Of a stretch of 57,555 nt of DNA, positions 35,015 to 43,928 are shown one piece after another. Position 1 is the first letter of the stretch; every line of letters starts with the position of its first letter. The notes under the pieces are model-generated. The model was given only the letters and a program-made list of their open reading frames with translations. It searched no databases and had not been told where the DNA came from. Position numbers and translations under genes: made by a program. The DNA is from Collinsella sp. (lineage in GTDB: Bacteria; Actinomycetota; Coriobacteriia; Coriobacteriales; Coriobacteriaceae), in NCBI GenBank assembly GCA_019414645.1, contig DXLP01000015.1, forward strand, positions 1 to 57,555, in the 5' to 3' direction.

Positions 35015-36763
35015 ATGGAAACGATCATCAACGTCGACGATGTCTCGTTCTCCTATGGCACGCAGACCGAGCAAGCGCTCAGCCACATCTCGCTCAGCGT
35101 GAACAAGGGAGATTTCATCGGCATCATCGGACCCTCGGGCGCCGGCAAGTCCACGCTTGCCGCCTGTCTGTCGGGCGCCGTGCCCCACCACTACACCGGC
35201 ACGTTCTTTGGGTCCGTCATGGTCGACGGCCACGACACCTGCGAAGTCTCGCTCACCGACGTGTCGCAAATCGTCGGCAGTGTGCTGCAGGATATCGACA
35301 CGCAGATGGTCGCTTCGGTCGTCGAGGACGAGATGCTCTTTGGCCTCGAGAACTTTGGCGTTCCCCACGACCAGATCAAGCAGCGCGTGAGCGAAACTCT
35401 CGAGACCGTCGGCATCAGCGACCTGCGCGACCGCGAGATCGCCACCCTCTCGGGCGGACAGAAGCAAAAGGTAGCCATCGCCGCCATCCTCGCCATGCGT
35501 CCGCGCGTCTTGGTTCTCGACGAGCCCACCGCGGCACTCGACCCCGCCAGCTCCACGTTGGTCTTCGAGACGCTGCGTGAGGCAAACCGCGCACTTGGAA
35601 TCACCATCGTCGTCGAGCAAAAGGTCGCCCTGCTCTCGGAGTACTGCAACCGCGTGCTCGTGCTCAACCATGGCGAAATCGCGCTGCAGGGCGAGCCACA
35701 CGAGGTCTTCGCACATACCGACGAGCTCCGTGCCATCGGCGTCGACTGCCCTCGCGTCACGCGTATCTTCAATAGCCTCGAGGCCGATGGTCTGGTAAGC
35801 GGTACCCCTTGCTTGGATGTCGATGAGGCCGAACGCCTGATTTCGGGCATCGTCGACCCCGCACACGCAGCCATCGAAGCCCAGGCGCCCACCGGTTCCC
35901 CGCATGCACCGTCGTTGCGTCCTCATGCCAAGGACGCCGAACCCGTGCTCACCTTCGACCATGTTGAGTTTGCCTATCCCAATGGCGGCGCCGCCGTACA
36001 CGACCTTAGCCTGACGCTCTATCCTGGCGAGCTCGTGGGCATCGTCGGCCAGAACGGTGCCGGCAAGACCACGCTCACCAAGCTGCTCACGGGCCTGCTT
36101 AAGCCCGCCTCGGGCAGCGTGCGCGTTACGGGCCTGGATACTGCCGCGGTCCCCACGAGCCGTATCGCCCGCGAGGTCGCAACGCTCTTCCAAAACCCCG
36201 ACCGCCAGATCTGCAAGGACACCGTGCTCGACGAGGTCGCCTTTGGCCTGGAGCTTGCCGGCATCGACCGCACCGAGGCTCTGCGTCGTGCTCAACTCGT
36301 CATCGACCGCTTTGGCCTGCCTGCCGACGAGGCGCCCTTCTCGCTGTCGCGCGGCCAGCGCCAGATGGTGGCACTCGCCTCCGTCGTGGTCGTAGAACCC
36401 AAAATCGTCGTGCTCGACGAGCCCACGAGCGGCCTTGACTACCGCGAGTGCATGACCGTCATGGAAACCGTGCGTACCATGGCCGAGCGCGGCTGCGCCG
36501 TAATCATGGTCTGCCACGACATGGAAGTCGTCTCCGACTTTGCCGAGCGCATTGTGGTAATGGCCGACGGCTGCATCCTCGACCGCGGCCGCACGCACGA
36601 GCTATTCTCGAACATCGATCTCATGCGGCGTGCCTACGTGGAGCCTCCCCAGGTTATTGAACTCTCGCGCCGTCTGGCATCTTCCGTCTCGCCCGCTTTT
36701 GCGCAGGTGAGCGAGGTCACCGATGTCGTTCGAATTGCCAAGAAGATGGTCCACCGTGGTTAA
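35015..36763 (+). CDS. ecfA: ECF transporter ATPase, two fused ABC domains
   Basis: This 582-residue protein holds two complete ABC ATPase domains in one chain, the equivalent of EcfA1 plus EcfA2. Domain 1 has Walker A GPSGAGKST (about residue 40), the Q-loop near VGSVLQDIDTQ, the LSGGQKQKVAIAA signature and Walker B VLVLDEPTAALD. Domain 2 starts near residue 310 (LTFDHVEFAYPNGG) with GQNGAGKTT, FQNPDRQ, the variant signature LSRGQRQMVALAS and VVLDEPTSGLD. It energises the TrpP-like S component through EcfT. GAAAGG lies 5 nt before the ATG. Its end overlaps the EcfT reading frame. Confidence 0.95.
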   Translation: METIINVDDVSFSYGTQTEQALSHISLSVNKGDFIGIIGPSGAGKSTLAACLSGAVPHHYTGTFFGSVMVDGHDTCEVSLTDVSQIVGSVLQDIDTQMVASVVEDEMLFGLENFGVPHDQIKQRVSETLETVGISDLRDREIATLSGGQKQKVAIAAILAMRPRVLVLDEPTAALDPASSTLVFETLREANRALGITIVVEQKVALLSEYCNRVLVLNHGEIALQGEPHEVFAHTDELRAIGVDCPRVTRIFNSLEADGLVSGTPCLDVDEAERLISGIVDPAHAAIEAQAPTGSPHAPSLRPHAKDAEPVLTFDHVEFAYPNGGAAVHDLSLTLYPGELVGIVGQNGAGKTTLTKLLTGLLKPASGSVRVTGLDTAAVPTSRIAREVATLFQNPDRQICKDTVLDEVAFGLELAGIDRTEALRRAQLVIDRFGLPADEAPFSLSRGQRQMVALASVVVVEPKIVVLDEPTSGLDYRECMTVMETVRTMAERGCAVIMVCHDMEVVSDFAERIVVMADGCILDRGRTHELFSNIDLMRRAYVEPPQVIELSRRLASSVSPAFAQVSEVTDVVRIAKKMVHRG

Positions 36764-37502
36764 CGTCATCGACTACATGTCGGGCGATACGCTGCTGCAT
36801 CGCCTGAATCCCGTCGTCAAACTGGGCCTCGCCGCCGCCATCATCGTCGGCATCTTCTTGTCCGACACCTATGTGGCGCTGCTGGGCTTTTTGGCACTCA
36901 CCCTTGCGCTGGGTGCCTATGCCGGCGTCGTCGACCGTCTGTTCTCGCTGCTCAAGTTGCTGATTCCGCTCGCGCTTATCATGCTGGTGCTCCAGCTGGC
37001 CTTTATGCGCGATGGCAACGTGGTGTGGGGCTTTATCACCGACACGGGTCTCATCACAGGATCGAAGGCCTGTCTGCGCCTGCTGGGTGTGGCGTTACCG
37101 CTCATCCTCATGCTCATGGTGACCAAGCTCAACGACCTTGCCAACGCCTGCGTCGAGGTGCTGCACGTGCCGTATCGCTATGCCTTCACCTTTACCACGG
37201 CGCTGCGCTTTGTGCCGGTGTTTGGTCAGGAGATGAACGCCATCATGGAGGCGCAGACCGCACGCGGCGTCGAATACGACACCAAGAACCCCATCAAGAA
37301 GCTTAAGCTCATGCTGCCACTGTGTGTGCCACTGCTCATCTCGAGCGTGGGCAAGACCGATGCCACAGCCTTGGCGGCAGAACAGCGCGGCTTCTATCTG
37401 CGTACGCGCGCCAGCTCGTACAAGCGCTACCCCATCAAGGGCCTGGACATCGCCGTGCTCATCGTCAGCATCGCCCTCATCGCCATCGGCTTCCTGTTCT
37501 AG
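36756..37502 (+). CDS. ecfT: ECF transporter transmembrane protein EcfT
   Basis: This protein of about 248 residues is the membrane scaffold of the ECF transporter. The N-terminus (VIDYMSGDTLLHRLNPVVKLGLA) matches EcfT family starts, and hydrophobic segments follow. The two coupling-helix motifs appear as AQTARGVEYD and AEQRGFYLR. The start is uncertain: GTG at 36756 overlaps ecfA by 8 bp and gives a family-typical N-terminus, whereas ATG at 36723 would overlap by 41 bp. The overlap means translational coupling with ecfA. A strong terminator follows at 37532-37568. Confidence 0.9.
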   Translation: MVNVIDYMSGDTLLHRLNPVVKLGLAAAIIVGIFLSDTYVALLGFLALTLALGAYAGVVDRLFSLLKLLIPLALIMLVLQLAFMRDGNVVWGFITDTGLITGSKACLRLLGVALPLILMLMVTKLNDLANACVEVLHVPYRYAFTFTTALRFVPVFGQEMNAIMEAQTARGVEYDTKNPIKKLKLMLPLCVPLLISSVGKTDATALAAEQRGFYLRTRASSYKRYPIKGLDIAVLIVSIALIAIGFLF

Positions 37503-37531
37503 TTCACCACCGACAGCATCCGCCCAACGCA

Positions 37532-37568
37532 AAAGGCCTCGGCTCGCACCAAACGAGCCGAGGCCTTT
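37532..37568 (+). terminator. Intrinsic terminator of the ECF operon
   Basis: AAAGGCCTCGGCTCG (37532-37546) pairs perfectly with CGAGCCGAGGCCTTT (37554-37568). A short CCTGTC/GACAGG repeat (37602-37620) with a T-rich loop sits next to the racemase stop codon. Confidence 0.88.
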
Positions 37569-37627
37569 ACTGTTTCACCAGATAAAACCTACCAAAATTA
37601 ACCTGTCCCTTTTTGACAGGTCGGAAG

Positions 37628-38374
37628 CTAGAGGCGGTAGGGAGCGCCGCTACGGATGATGGATTCACGCACCAGGACATCCATGGCGTCGAGGGTGATC
37701 TCGGGAATCTCTCGGTACTTTTGCAACACCGAGAGCTCGGTGCAGGCCAGAATGACGCGGTCGCAGCCGCTACGGGCGAACTCCCACATCACGCGGTCGA
37801 ACTTATCCATATCGGGCTCACGTCCGGCCTTCACATCATCGTAGATAAGCGACATCACATCGTTCTGACGTTTCTCGCTGGGATAGACGACCTCAACACC
37901 CGCAGCCTTACATTCGCGGCCGTAGACACCCGCGCCCACGGTTCCGTCGGTGCCCATGATGCCAATCTTGTGCACCGGCTCGGCCGGCATACTCAGGTTG
38001 GGGTCGAACTCGCACTCCCCCATCACCGCACCGGCCAGAGCATAGCGCACCGACTCACGCGGCATGTGGATAATCGGCACCTTCGTAAACGACTGGATCT
38101 GGTCGTAGAAGTAGTGCGACGTGTTGCAGGGAATGGCAATGTGCGCACAGCCCAGCGACTCGAGTGCCTGGGCACACTCTTTCATGGTCGCCAGCAGCTT
38201 GGCATGCTCGCCGGTCTTAATGGCCAACGTGCGGTCGGGCATGGTCGACTTGGAGAGCACCACCATGTCGATATGTTCCTGATCGCAGGCAGCAGCCGTA
38301 TGACGCACCACCTGGTCGTAGTAATACGACGTGGCCTCGGCGCCCATGCCGCCGATAACTCCCAGCTTTTCCAT
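37628..38374 (-). CDS. Aspartate/glutamate racemase family protein
   Basis: This 248-residue enzyme belongs to the cofactor-independent Asp/Glu racemase family. The N-terminus KLGVIGGMGAEATSYYYDQV and the two catalytic cysteines, in AIPCNTSHYF and ILACTELSVL, are present, as is GIMGTDGTV in the middle. The start at 38374 has AAGGAGG upstream; a frame to 38458 adds an unlikely N-terminus. It lies 84 bp after an ATP-grasp ligase gene in the same direction. In enterococci an aspartate racemase is paired with a D-aspartate ligase, so aspartate is the favoured substrate. Confidence 0.88.
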   Translation of the reverse strand: MEKLGVIGGMGAEATSYYYDQVVRHTAAACDQEHIDMVVLSKSTMPDRTLAIKTGEHAKLLATMKECAQALESLGCAHIAIPCNTSHYFYDQIQSFTKVPIIHMPRESVRYALAGAVMGECEFDPNLSMPAEPVHKIGIMGTDGTVGAGVYGRECKAAGVEVVYPSEKRQNDVMSLIYDDVKAGREPDMDKFDRVMWEFARSGCDRVILACTELSVLQKYREIPEITLDAMDVLVRESIIRSGAPYRL

Positions 38375-38458
38375 CGCCGCCTCCTTGATGACGCTTGCGC
38401 AATTGCGCGTATCATACCCGCGCCCGCCCGATGCAAACCGGACGGGCGCCGCGCTCAT

Positions 38459-39715
38459 CTACTTGTAATACGTCTTGAACAGCTTAAAGTGGCGCAGCTT
38501 GGTGTGCCACATGCGCAGCCAGCGGTTAAAGACAAAGTCGCCCTTCATAAACGAAGGGTCGGCGCCCTTGCCTTCCTTGTCCAGGCGATGCACCTTAGCG
38601 CGCAGCTCGGGATCCTTGACGTACTTGTCGACGACGCCCATGGGGACGACCATCCACAGGGCCTCGTCCTGAGCCGTCACAAACTCCGGCTCAAACGGAC
38701 GGTTGAACACATACTCGTCCACCACATACTTGGCAACGTTAAAGCCGCTGTTGGTAACGTAGTAGTTGCTGCGGCCCTGGCGCGTGTTGAAATCGAAGAA
38801 CTTAAACGAGCCGTCGCGCTCGTCGTACTTAACGTCAAAGTTGGAATAGCCCACAAAGTGAAGGTCCTCGAGCAACTTGCGCACGCCGCCCATGAGCTCG
38901 TCGTTGGGCTCGGTAATGATACAGGCATGGTTGCCGACACCGTGGGGCTGATGCTCCTCGAGCAGCACATGGCCCAGGCACATCATGCGCACCTTGCCGT
39001 TGCGGTCGGAATAGCTGGTGAGCACGCGCATGTACTCGTCGTTGCCGGGCACGCGATCCTGCAAGATCAGGTCGTCGGTGTAGCCGCTGGCATACGAATC
39101 GCGAATGACCTGTTCCAGCTCGGCGCGGTCGGCAATCTCATAGGCCTTCTTCTGGCCCTCGAACTCATGCTGCCACCACATGATGCCGTCAGAAGGCTTC
39201 AGAATCATCGGGTAAGGAAAATCGATCTGGTCGAGCACTTCGGCAGGCGCCTCACCCTGGGCATTAAGCATCGCCTTGGTAAAGGTAAACGTGTGCGGAT
39301 AGGGCACGCCATGCTTCTCGCACAGCTCGTAGAAGATCTCCTTCTTCTGGCACTGCTCGAGCATGCTGTAGGGCGCGTAGGGAGCGACGATGTTATCCGC
39401 CAGCTCATGAGCATCCTTGGCTTGAGCCACGAGAGCGACATAGTTATCGCCACAGCCCACAAGGACAATCGTCTTGTCGGCATGCGCTTGGGCAATGCTG
39501 TTGACGGTTTTGAGCATCACGGGCATGGTGTCGATATCCACGTTGGGCGTGTAGTCGATAATCTGGCTGCGGTACGCGGGACCCGTCTGATACTTGCCAA
39601 AGACCAGACTCTTGACCTGGTACTCCTCGTAGAAGGCGCGCGCCACCGAATAGGCGTTGATGTCGCCACCGAGCAGCACGGGAATGAACTCGCGCTCTGT
39701 AAATTGCAATGCCAT
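38459..39715 (-). CDS. ATP-grasp ligase, probable D-aspartate ligase type
   Basis: This 418-residue protein has an ATP-grasp fold. The N-terminal domain (FIPVLLGGDINAYSVARAFYEEY) resembles carboxylate-amine ligases; YPMILKPSDG provides an ATP-binding lysine, and the metal-binding residues are in GSFKFFDFNTRQGRSN near residue 300. Proteins of this length and layout include the D-aspartate ligase that adds D-Asp to the stem-peptide diamino acid in peptidoglycan (Aslfm of Enterococcus faecium). The racemase gene next door would supply D-Asp. The reaction is inferred from the pair, and other D-amino acids or substrates are possible. AGGAAG precedes the ATG. Confidence 0.75.
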   Translation of the reverse strand: MALQFTEREFIPVLLGGDINAYSVARAFYEEYQVKSLVFGKYQTGPAYRSQIIDYTPNVDIDTMPVMLKTVNSIAQAHADKTIVLVGCGDNYVALVAQAKDAHELADNIVAPYAPYSMLEQCQKKEIFYELCEKHGVPYPHTFTFTKAMLNAQGEAPAEVLDQIDFPYPMILKPSDGIMWWQHEFEGQKKAYEIADRAELEQVIRDSYASGYTDDLILQDRVPGNDEYMRVLTSYSDRNGKVRMMCLGHVLLEEHQPHGVGNHACIITEPNDELMGGVRKLLEDLHFVGYSNFDVKYDERDGSFKFFDFNTRQGRSNYYVTNSGFNVAKYVVDEYVFNRPFEPEFVTAQDEALWMVVPMGVVDKYVKDPELRAKVHRLDKEGKGADPSFMKGDFVFNRWLRMWHTKLRHFKLFKTYYK

Positions 39716-39949
39716 GGAAACTTCCTATCATGAACTGCCCACACAACGGGCGGTTTTTGCGCAGCTGAATTATTCTAGCGTGCCAAGCCGCCGGCGCCCA
39801 AAGCTCCACCGTATCTATGGCAATCGACGTAATCGTCCAGCACGAAGGCCAGCACGAAGACGGCGCTCGCCGTTGTATGACAATGGGCAATGAACCTACC
39901 ATTGTTGTAGGATTCAGTGTATTGACATCTTCGAGCGAAAGGCGCACAC

Positions 39950-40582
39950 GTGCCCCAAGACCATCCGACCGATAATCCCATCCTCAATGCCGCGAGGCGC
40001 GAGCTGGCAGAACGTGCGAAAGCGACCGCTCCCCTGTGCACGGCAAACGACGCCTACAACGGACCCGCCCGCATTGTCTCGATCAACACGTCGGCACACA
40101 AGGGCACGCGCAAGTCGCCCGTCGCCGACGGGCACGACACCGTTATAGAGCAATTTGGCCTCGCCTCTGATGCGCACGCCGGGCATTGGCACCGCCAGGT
40201 TTCCTTTTTAGCTGCAGAGTCTATCCAGACGGCGCAGGCGCGCGGGCTCGATGTGCACGAGGGCGACTTTGGCGAGAACTTCACAACCCGGGGCATCAAC
40301 CTGCTCTCGCTCCCCTTGGGCACACAGCTCAAGCTTGGCAGCGAGGTGCTTGTCGAAATCAGCCAAATCGGCAAGGTCTGCCACACACGCTGTGCCATCT
40401 ACTATCTCGCCGGCGACTGCATCTTTCCCCACGAGGGCGTTTTTGGCGTGGTACTAAAGGGCGGAGAGGTCTACGCCGGCGACGATATCCAGGTAATCAA
40501 ACTCGGCGACGGCACCTGTTCGTTCACCCCCGCCGAGGCCCTCGAAGAGATTGAGCAGGCTCGCCAGAAGGGCACGCTGTAG
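39950..40582 (+). CDS. MOSC domain protein
   Basis: This 210-residue protein contains a MOSC domain, the sulfur/molybdenum-cofactor-handling fold. GTRKSPVADGHDTVIEQFGLASDAHAG precedes RQVSFLAAESI, EGDFGENFTTRGINL and the conserved cysteine region GKVCHTRCAIYY. HEGVFGVVLKGGEVYAGDDI completes the domain. The first 40 residues are a family-variable lead. The GTG start follows GAAAGG by 7 nt. Standalone MOSC proteins can be sulfur carriers or molybdenum-related reductases; no molybdenum cofactor genes are nearby, so its role is open. Confidence 0.87.
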   Translation: MPQDHPTDNPILNAARRELAERAKATAPLCTANDAYNGPARIVSINTSAHKGTRKSPVADGHDTVIEQFGLASDAHAGHWHRQVSFLAAESIQTAQARGLDVHEGDFGENFTTRGINLLSLPLGTQLKLGSEVLVEISQIGKVCHTRCAIYYLAGDCIFPHEGVFGVVLKGGEVYAGDDIQVIKLGDGTCSFTPAEALEEIEQARQKGTL

Positions 40583-40707
40583 TTATAAAACCCCACGTTG
40601 AGATGGCTTTTACAGCCCAAAACTCCTCTCAAACAGAGCTCTGTAACGTTAAAGTTGAACTCTATGGTTTCTCAACAATTCATCATAACTGCAGGTCAAA
40701 GCCAAAG

Positions 40708-40755
40708 CCTCAAGTTCAACTTGACCCTTTAGAACCTTTAAGGTTCAAGTTGAGG
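40708..40755. promoter_or_regulatory. Clustered inverted repeats before the secreted protein gene
   Basis: CCTCAAGTTCAACTTGACC (40708-40726) is followed by the perfect palindrome GAACCTTTAAGGTTC (40732-40746) and by AAGTTGAGG (40747-40755). The ends CCTCAA and TTGAGG also pair. An AAGTTGAAC half-site lies at 40652-40660. The pattern resembles operators of MerR-type regulators, but no regulator gene or clear promoter is seen. Confidence 0.4.
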
Positions 40756-40816
40756 TCGAAAGCAGTAGTAGAATACCTTTCGAACTATAACCTACGATTG
40801 ATTGCAGAGGGACTGG

Positions 40817-41950
40817 ATGCAGCATTCGAACCATCGCACCGCAGCGCTCATCGCGTCGAAGCCGGCTCGTATCATCACGAGCGCCGCGCTTGCCGTTACA
40901 CTGACGGCCGCGCCGATGCTCTCCCCCGTCGCAGCCTATGCCGCCTCGCAGGCAACGCAGGATCAGCTTTCCGCTGCCCAGCAGAAAATCGAAACCGCCA
41001 CGAGTGCCTACAACGAAGCCCGCACCAAGCTCGAGGATCTGCAGAAGCAAATCGACACTAACGAGGCAAGCATCGAGAAGATCGAAGCCGAACTTCCCGA
41101 TCAACAGGCCAAGGCGAGCTCCGCCATGCGCGATCTGTATAAGTACCAGAAGGGCACCAACCCCATCGTGAGCTTCCTGGTCAACGCGCAGAGCCTGGGC
41201 GAGTTCATCACCACCTGCAAGTACACCAACCAGATCACGAGCTCGAGCGTCGACGAGATCGAAGAGCTCAACAAGATGCAGACCGAACTTGAGCAGAACA
41301 AGACCGAGCTCGAGCAGGCCAAGTCCCAACTCGAGACCGAGCAGAAAACCGCCGAGGACGCACTGGCACAGGCCCAGCAGCTTCGCAGCGAAGCCCAGGC
41401 AAAGGCCGAGCAGGAGAATGCCGCCGAGCTGGCCAAGCTCGAGGCCGACAAGGCCGCTGCCGCCGAGAAGCTCTCGGGCGAGGGCGTGAGCGGCAACAAC
41501 TCCAACAGCCAGGCCAATAACGCCAACACCACTATCGACACCACGGTGAACAACTCCAATACCGGCAACTCCGATTACGACTCGTTTATCAACGAGTGGA
41601 CGAGTCGCATCGACAACTACCTCGCCGGCTCCCCCATGGCAGGCCAGGGTTACAACTTTGCCGTGGCAGCCTGGAACACCGGTGTTGACCCTCGCTGGTC
41701 TCCCGCCATCGCCTGCATCGAGAGCAGCAAGGGCCTCTATTGTGCCGGCTCCTATAACGCCTGGGGCTGGAGCGCCCGCGGCGGCGGCTGGCGGAGCTTT
41801 GGTAGCTGGAGCGAGGGCGTCTCTGCCCACGTTGCCTACCTGGGCGCCAACTATGGCTCCACGCTTACCCCGGCAGCCGCCAAAAAGTACTGCCCGCCCA
41901 CGTGGCAGGACTGGTACAACAAGGTTGCAACCCAGATGAACCGCATCTAA
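40817..41950 (+). CDS. Secreted coiled-coil protein with a lysozyme-like C-terminus
   Basis: This protein of about 377 residues has a signal peptide (IITSAALAVTLTAAPMLSPVAAYAAS), then about 180 residues of coiled coil rich in Gln, Glu, Lys and Ala (QDQLSAAQQKIETATSAYNE onward), as in PcsB/FtsEX-linked wall hydrolase regulators. A Ser/Asn/Thr-rich linker leads to a C-terminal domain of about 120 residues, with WSPAIACIESSKGLYC, NAWGWSARGG and WSEGVSAHVAYLG. This resembles lysozyme/transglycosylase-like domains, with Glu in IESSKG as the candidate acid. It likely works in cell separation or wall turnover. The ATG at 40817 follows AGAGGG; a TTG at 40802 is less likely. Confidence 0.8.
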   Translation: MQHSNHRTAALIASKPARIITSAALAVTLTAAPMLSPVAAYAASQATQDQLSAAQQKIETATSAYNEARTKLEDLQKQIDTNEASIEKIEAELPDQQAKASSAMRDLYKYQKGTNPIVSFLVNAQSLGEFITTCKYTNQITSSSVDEIEELNKMQTELEQNKTELEQAKSQLETEQKTAEDALAQAQQLRSEAQAKAEQENAAELAKLEADKAAAAEKLSGEGVSGNNSNSQANNANTTIDTTVNNSNTGNSDYDSFINEWTSRIDNYLAGSPMAGQGYNFAVAAWNTGVDPRWSPAIACIESSKGLYCAGSYNAWGWSARGGGWRSFGSWSEGVSAHVAYLGANYGSTLTPAAAKKYCPPTWQDWYNKVATQMNRI

Positions 41951-41960
41951 GATCAACGTC

Positions 41961-41985
41961 AAAGGGCCCCAATTGGGGCCCTTTT
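41961..41985. terminator. Bidirectional terminator
   Basis: AAAGGGCCCC (41961-41970) pairs with GGGGCCCTTT (41975-41984), followed by TTTCTTTT. It lies between the convergent secreted-protein and kinase genes. Confidence 0.88.
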
Positions 41986-41989
41986 TCTT

Positions 41990-43372
41990 TTACGCGACGG
42001 AGGTATCGACGACGCCAGTCGCGTTTGCAATGGCAACAATGATAATCATTGCCAACAAGAGCACACCCATAGCCTTGAGCCAAAGCTTTGCAAGCTTTTT
42101 ACCGCGGTATCTATCGAGTAGCTCAAACCGCCGGCGAAGGCGGCGTTTGTCGAGCATCACAAAATGGATGAGCACTACGAGACCGTCGACGAAGATAAAA
42201 TACTCAATCGCGAGAAACCACATCGGGTAGTTTTGGTTGGCGCCCGTAGGATGAAAAACGGCAAAATGGCTTCCGGCAAAGAAAACAAGTAGCGAAAGAT
42301 AGACGAATGCGTTCCAAATGCGCCCAACGGTGTCGGGAATGCGGGAGAGTAAATTCGGGCGCTCAGGCACCAACGGCAATCCACCCTGAGACTGATCCGT
42401 GGGGAGCACGGGCGCAGGGCACACGGCTCGCCGCTCCGGAGGCTCTTGAAAGGAAGCAGCATTCGGCGCGGACGACGCATACGATGCGCGTGCAGCGTGC
42501 CCTAGCGCCTTCGCGCTTGCAAAGCGCTTGTCCGGATCGAGCGCCATCGCCATGCAAATAACATCGGCAAGCGAGGCGGGGACGTCACGTGCCTCGCATT
42601 GCTCGCGTATGTTCCGACCTGGCTTGGGATCGGCCCCCGTCAGACAAAAGAACAGCAGGGCACCGAGCGCATAGACATCGCTGCGCACGCTCGTCTGGCC
42701 AAAACCATACTGCTCGGGCGGCGCATAGGGACGCGTGCCAAACTTAACGGTATCGGCATCGGCTCCCTCGCGCCACACGCGAGCGATTCCCAAATCGATA
42801 ATCACCAGCGATGAAAACGTCATGCCTGTATCGGGAGTATAGTTTGCGCCCGACACGATGATATTCGAGGGCTTTAGGTCGCGATGGATCACCGGAGCGG
42901 CCATCTCCCCCGCCGACGCAAAGCCGGCATGGAGCTCCGCAACTGCATCACAAAGGGCGCCAAACAGCTCACAAGCATAATCGGGCGTCGCACCCAAACG
43001 CCCCACCAGGGCCCCGAGCGTTTCGCCTTCGATGTATTCCATGACCACGCAAAGCTCGTCGCCCACGCGGCGGCAATCGACAATCCGAGGCAAGTGCTCG
43101 TAACGTCGCCCAGCATGCTGGGCCGCAAACAGGCGTTCATACGCCCCGCCAATCTGGGCCGACGCGTCGATGCGCTTGCGAACAAAGGGGCCAAGAGATC
43201 CTCCGCCGGAGCCCTCAAAGTACACGAGCTCGGTCGTCTCGACGTCGGAGTGCTTGAGCACACGGTCTACGCGATAACTGTCATCACGCTCAAGTGACGC
43301 CAGGTGTCCGGCGAGCGCAGCAGTCAGCTCATCATCGGAATATGTTGGGCTCTGAGTATCCATAGCGTCCAT
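41990..43372 (-). CDS. Membrane-bound Ser/Thr protein kinase
   Basis: This protein of about 460 residues has a Hanks-type kinase domain (about residues 30-290) and a C-terminal membrane part. Catalytic motifs are IHRDLKPSNIIV, the metal loop as DLGIARV (DLG instead of DFG), and GTRPYAPPEQYG in the activation/P+1 region with SDVYALGALLF. The glycine-rich loop is weak: FEGSGGGSLGPFVRKRID has the likely ATP lysine. The last 120 residues hold about three transmembrane helices, with no PASTA or other sensor domain outside. The start is uncertain (ATG at 43372 or GTG at 43387). The HTH gene just upstream is probably its partner. Confidence 0.88.
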   Translation of the reverse strand: MDAMDTQSPTYSDDELTAALAGHLASLERDDSYRVDRVLKHSDVETTELVYFEGSGGGSLGPFVRKRIDASAQIGGAYERLFAAQHAGRRYEHLPRIVDCRRVGDELCVVMEYIEGETLGALVGRLGATPDYACELFGALCDAVAELHAGFASAGEMAAPVIHRDLKPSNIIVSGANYTPDTGMTFSSLVIIDLGIARVWREGADADTVKFGTRPYAPPEQYGFGQTSVRSDVYALGALLFFCLTGADPKPGRNIREQCEARDVPASLADVICMAMALDPDKRFASAKALGHAARASYASSAPNAASFQEPPERRAVCPAPVLPTDQSQGGLPLVPERPNLLSRIPDTVGRIWNAFVYLSLLVFFAGSHFAVFHPTGANQNYPMWFLAIEYFIFVDGLVVLIHFVMLDKRRLRRRFELLDRYRGKKLAKLWLKAMGVLLLAMIIIVAIANATGVVDTSVA

Positions 43373-43458
43373 AATAACGCAGGGCACGGACGCCCCATGA
43401 CGCCCGTGCCCTGCACGTTCTAAATATCGTGAACACCGCTTCCGCCGGCAGCTAGCTG

Positions 43459-43881
43459 TTAGCTCACCGTCTCTTCACCAAAGCGATACAGCTCCTCGTT
43501 CACCTTTTGCAGGCTGCAGCCACGATCGATACAGAAAATGATGATGGCGTCACGGCGGTCCTTGCAGTTGAGGACATTGACGCCCGCCGCCGTCAAGGCG
43601 CGGTTGGTCTCCTTGAGCGTCAGCGCCATGGCAAAGGCAATCTGCAGCACCTTATTGCGGCTCGGATGCCGCGCACCGGTAAAGATCTGATAGCCAAACG
43701 TCTCGTTGAGGTCGGCCATACGCACCACGCGCGAACGCTCCAGCCCCTTTTCTTCCAAAAGCTGTTTCAGATACCCCGAAAGCGACGGGGCGGTAAAGTC
43801 GTGCTCTTTGATATAGCCCTCGATACTCGGAGCATCGAGCAGCTCGTTGAGCAACTCTTCGGTTAGCTTCTTATCGGGCAT
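43459..43881 (-). CDS. Small helix-turn-helix protein next to the kinase gene
   Basis: This 140-residue protein has an XRE-like helix-turn-helix in its middle: LSGYLKQLLEEKGLERSRVVRMADLNETFGYQIFTGARHPSRNKVLQIAFAM. A conserved C-terminal part (NCKDRRDAIIIFCIDRGCSLQKVNEELYRFGE) follows. Similar proteins are often encoded beside Ser/Thr kinases in gut Firmicutes and Actinobacteria, to my knowledge without a proven role. It could be a regulator whose binding is controlled by phosphorylation; that is inference. It precedes the kinase gene on the same strand by about 86 bp. Confidence 0.78.
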   Translation of the reverse strand: MPDKKLTEELLNELLDAPSIEGYIKEHDFTAPSLSGYLKQLLEEKGLERSRVVRMADLNETFGYQIFTGARHPSRNKVLQIAFAMALTLKETNRALTAAGVNVLNCKDRRDAIIIFCIDRGCSLQKVNEELYRFGEETVS

Positions 43882-43928
43882 ATGGCCTCACCCCCCAGCT
43901 CGCATAGTAACCATGTTTTTAATTCTAG

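Noticed and set aside
40582..40700. Palindrome ACAGAGCTCTGT and other short repeats before the secreted-protein gene as an origin or attachment site
   Set aside because: No integrase or replication gene is near and no matching second copy is seen; treated as ordinary promoter-region repeats.
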